Source: an uncultured Treponema sp. (lineage in GTDB: Bacteria; Spirochaetota; Spirochaetia; Treponematales; Treponemataceae). Taken from it: 6,590 nucleotides of DNA. A program made the translations under genes and the position numbers. A model generated the notes under the pieces. It made no database searches, had not been told where the DNA came from, and worked only from the letters and a program-made list of their open reading frames with translations. Positions 5,186 to 6,590 of the stretch are shown piece after piece (position 1 is the first letter of the stretch; the number at the start of each line of letters is the position of its first letter). The stretch is from contig CAMNGY010000090.1 in NCBI GenBank assembly GCA_946538795.1, positions 1 to 6,590 on the forward strand, given 5' to 3'.

Positions 5186-6130
5186 ATGGAATACATAAAG
5201 GCCGGACAGTTCATACGGGAGCTCAGGAAAAGAAAGGGCCTGTCACAGGAAGAGCTGTGCCTGGGCCTGTGCGAGCCTACCACCATGTGCAAGATAGAGA
5301 GGGGCAGGCAATACCCGAACAAGAAGCTCCTTGATGCCCTGCTGGTCCGCCTGCAGGAACAGGCCGAGCTGCAGGTACCTCTTTCGGTCGTGGACTTCGA
5401 GAGGGCACAGATAGAACGGGAGGCCTTGAGCAGCATCGCAAACAGGGAATACGACATACTTGAGCTTGCAGACCGCTACAAGGAATGCTCGCCAGTGATG
5501 AACAACCACGAGCAGCAGTTCTACCTCCTTGCGCAGGCCCTGCACCATGCCAGGATAGGAAAGGACTGGGGCACCGCCATAGAAATCTTTGAGGCCGCCA
5601 TCTGCCTGACAATGCCCAGCTACACAGTTGGCTCCGACATCAACACGAACATGCTCACATCCATGGAATTCACCATACTGAACAACATCGCCATCTGCCT
5701 GTGGTTCCTGAAGCAGAACGATGATGCGATTGACCTCATGGAACGCCTGTACGAGATACTGGACACCTACGACATGGACAGGGAAGAATATTCCAAGCGG
5801 CTTCCGATGATAGCATACAACCTGTCAACATGGCTCGGAATACGGAAGGAATACACTGCCGCCCTCTGCGTGGCGGAAGAGGGAATTGACTGCTGCATAA
5901 AATACGGCAAGTATGCCAGCCTGGGAGACCTTCTGTACAACAAAGGCTTCACCATGATGTGCCTTGGCGACCGCGAGCGCGCGAAGCCCGTCCTGCAGAA
6001 GGCCTTCATGTTCCTCCTTGCCTGCGGCAAGGCCGTGTCCTACAAGAACCTGAAGAAGGATCTGACGGATGCCTTTGGCAAGGACATCTGGGAAGCCATA
6101 ACAGAATTTTCCCTGCCGGCTGACCTGTAG
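5186..6130 (+). CDS. XRE-type helix-turn-helix regulator with TPR-like C-terminal domain
   Basis: A 314-residue cytoplasmic transcription regulator. Residues 7-57 are an HTH_3/XRE domain: GQFIRELRKRKGLSQEELC, then the recognition helix around EPTTMCKIERGRQYPN (30-45). The rest is helical, with helix-pair units resembling TPRs at about 112-141, 162-192, 206-238 and 246-280 (for example NIAICLWFLKQNDDAIDLME and GFTMMCLGDRERAKPVLQKA). HTH plus C-terminal TPRs is the architecture of RRNPP-type (Rgg/PlcR-like) regulators, which often sense peptides, though no small peptide gene is visible beside it. It has many cysteines (11, including C25, C29 and C35 in the HTH). The start is supported by AAGGAG at 5173-5178, 7 nt before the ATG. 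It is divergent from the symporter gene, so control of that gene and of itself is a fair inference; the ligand is unknown. Confidence 0.85.
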   Translation: MEYIKAGQFIRELRKRKGLSQEELCLGLCEPTTMCKIERGRQYPNKKLLDALLVRLQEQAELQVPLSVVDFERAQIEREALSSIANREYDILELADRYKECSPVMNNHEQQFYLLAQALHHARIGKDWGTAIEIFEAAICLTMPSYTVGSDINTNMLTSMEFTILNNIAICLWFLKQNDDAIDLMERLYEILDTYDMDREEYSKRLPMIAYNLSTWLGIRKEYTAALCVAEEGIDCCIKYGKYASLGDLLYNKGFTMMCLGDRERAKPVLQKAFMFLLACGKAVSYKNLKKDLTDAFGKDIWEAITEFSLPADL

Positions 6131-6139
6131 ACCGGCAGG
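6112..6139. other. 8-bp hairpin across the HTH gene stop codon
   Basis: CCTGCCGG (6112-6119) and CCGGCAGG (6132-6139) form a perfect stem around a 12-nt loop that contains the stop codon TAG at 6128-6130. No T-run follows on either strand, so it is not a classical terminator. It may mark the end of the convergent transcripts or protect the mRNA 3' end. Confidence 0.4.
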
Positions 6140-6181
6140 CAGCATCCATCCGGCAAGGACCGGCCATACATCAGGCAGGCA

Positions 6182-6217
6182 TACCCGAACCGGAAGCCTT
6201 ACCCGAACTGGAAGCCG
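6182..6217. repeat. 18-bp tandem duplication at the end of the right-edge gene
   Basis: Two adjacent 18-bp units, 6182-6199 and 6200-6217, both starting TACCCGAAC and continuing GGAAGCC, differ at two positions. The stop codon of the minus-strand gene (TTA at 6199-6201) lies across the junction. On the minus strand the units read GFQFG before the stop and GFRFG after it, so a slippage event duplicated the last codons. Confidence 0.8.
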
Positions 6218-6590
6218 CGGAAATCAAAGTCGCTTCCGGGCAGGAAGATGAACGTGACCTCGCACATACCCCGGGCATTCCCGAACCCGGCCAAGCTGTA
6301 AGTCCTTTTCTCCCAGACAGAATCCCCAGGAATGGCAGAAGCCACGCCCTCGGCAGAAACCACATGTCCGGCAGCCTGGGGACTGCCGCCAGCCGACGCC
6401 CCAGCGTCAGCCGGGACGACATACCCCGGGCCGGCCTGCCGGCTGCGCGGGAACTCCAGGTTCTGCGACATCTGGCTTCCGTCCTCCGCCGTCACGACAA
6501 GTCGGACGGTGTTGTCCGACCTGGCAAAGCCTTCCAGGGCCAGCGACCCGGGCGCACCGCCTCCGGCCGCCCCGAAATCCAGATACGAGA
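6199..6590 (-). CDS. C-terminal 129 codons of an unrecognised protein, cut by window edge
   Basis: The frame is open from the right edge of the window to a TAA at 6201-6199. An in-frame GTG at 6495 could be taken as a start, but the frame runs on unbroken upstream with similar composition (SYLDFGAAGGGAPGSLALEG), so this is most likely the end of a longer gene. Visible content: a strand-like stretch NTVRLVVTAEDGSQMSQNLEF, a Gly/Ala/Ser/Pro-rich linker (VVPADAGASAGGSPQAAGHV), then alternating hydrophobic strands YSLAGFGNARGMCEVTFIF and a final FDFRGFQFG. Alternating strands with a flexible linker suggest a beta-rich, perhaps exported, protein, but no family is recognised and no signal peptide can be seen because the N-terminus is outside. 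It is convergent with the HTH gene, 68 bp apart. Confidence 0.55.
   Translation of the reverse strand, partial: SYLDFGAAGGGAPGSLALEGFARSDNTVRLVVTAEDGSQMSQNLEFPRSRQAGPGYVVPADAGASAGGSPQAAGHVVSAEGVASAIPGDSVWEKRTYSLAGFGNARGMCEVTFIFLPGSDFDFRGFQFG

Noticed and set aside
4585..5334. 249-codon plus-strand frame across the symporter start and the intergenic region
   Set aside because: It overlaps the symporter antisense, runs through both promoters and into the HTH gene out of frame, and has no family features.
6112..6139. Rho-independent terminator after the HTH gene
   Set aside because: The stem is good but no T-run follows on either strand, so it is listed only as a hairpin.
6171..6422. 83-codon minus-strand frame beginning MSSRLTLGRR
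   Set aside because: It overlaps the open partial frame that runs to the window edge, has no ribosome site I trust, and its composition is that of an out-of-frame shadow.

Overview
The window looks like an accessory region of a bacterial chromosome with moderate to high GC. It joins a phage-defence locus, a type II toxin-antitoxin pair, an amino-acid symporter with a divergent regulator, and the end of a further gene. The organism cannot be fixed from sequence alone. Purine-rich Shine-Dalgarno sites, sigma70-type promoters and the gene mix fit a host-associated anaerobe; a Treponema-like spirochaete or a Firmicute is my guess, with low confidence.

Left part (1-2162, minus strand): a two-gene operon reads leftward and out of the window. 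A 134-residue protein (1699-2103) is followed 13 bp later by the first 561 codons of a large P-loop ATPase (1-1685). Its N-terminus matches the DUF6079 family of BREX/Pgl phage-resistance ATPases (BrxC/PglY-like). A small gene directly before the large ATPase is the layout I know from type 3 BREX (brxF then brxC), but the small protein here has no P-loop. The operon has a sigma70 promoter with both hexamers and the spacer at consensus (2134-2162). The remaining genes of the system (methylase, PglZ phosphatase, helicase) would lie to the left, outside the window.

Intergenic region 2163-2622: no gene. It holds six degenerate tandem copies of a 23-bp repeat (2262-2399). A single copy of the repeat core, in the opposite orientation, touches the -35 box of the defence promoter. 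To the right is a strong rightward promoter (2502-2530) overlapped by a 7-bp-arm inverted repeat, then a leader with a 10-bp perfect hairpin.

Toxin-antitoxin pair (2623-3359, plus strand): a Phd/YefM-family antitoxin and a PIN-domain (VapC/FitB-like) toxin with the acidic catalytic residues in place, each with its own AGGAGG site.

Transport and regulation (3403-6130): a complete AGCS-family sodium:alanine/glycine symporter on the minus strand ends at a clear Rho-independent terminator. It is divergent from an XRE-type helix-turn-helix protein with a TPR-like C-terminal half (RRNPP-like architecture). The 214-bp gap between them holds a plausible agcS promoter with direct repeats over its -10 and -35, a leader hairpin and a pseudo-palindrome, so local regulation by the HTH protein is a reasonable inference.

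Right edge (6199-6590, minus strand): the last 129 codons of an unrecognised protein. Its stop codon sits in an 18-bp tandem duplication.
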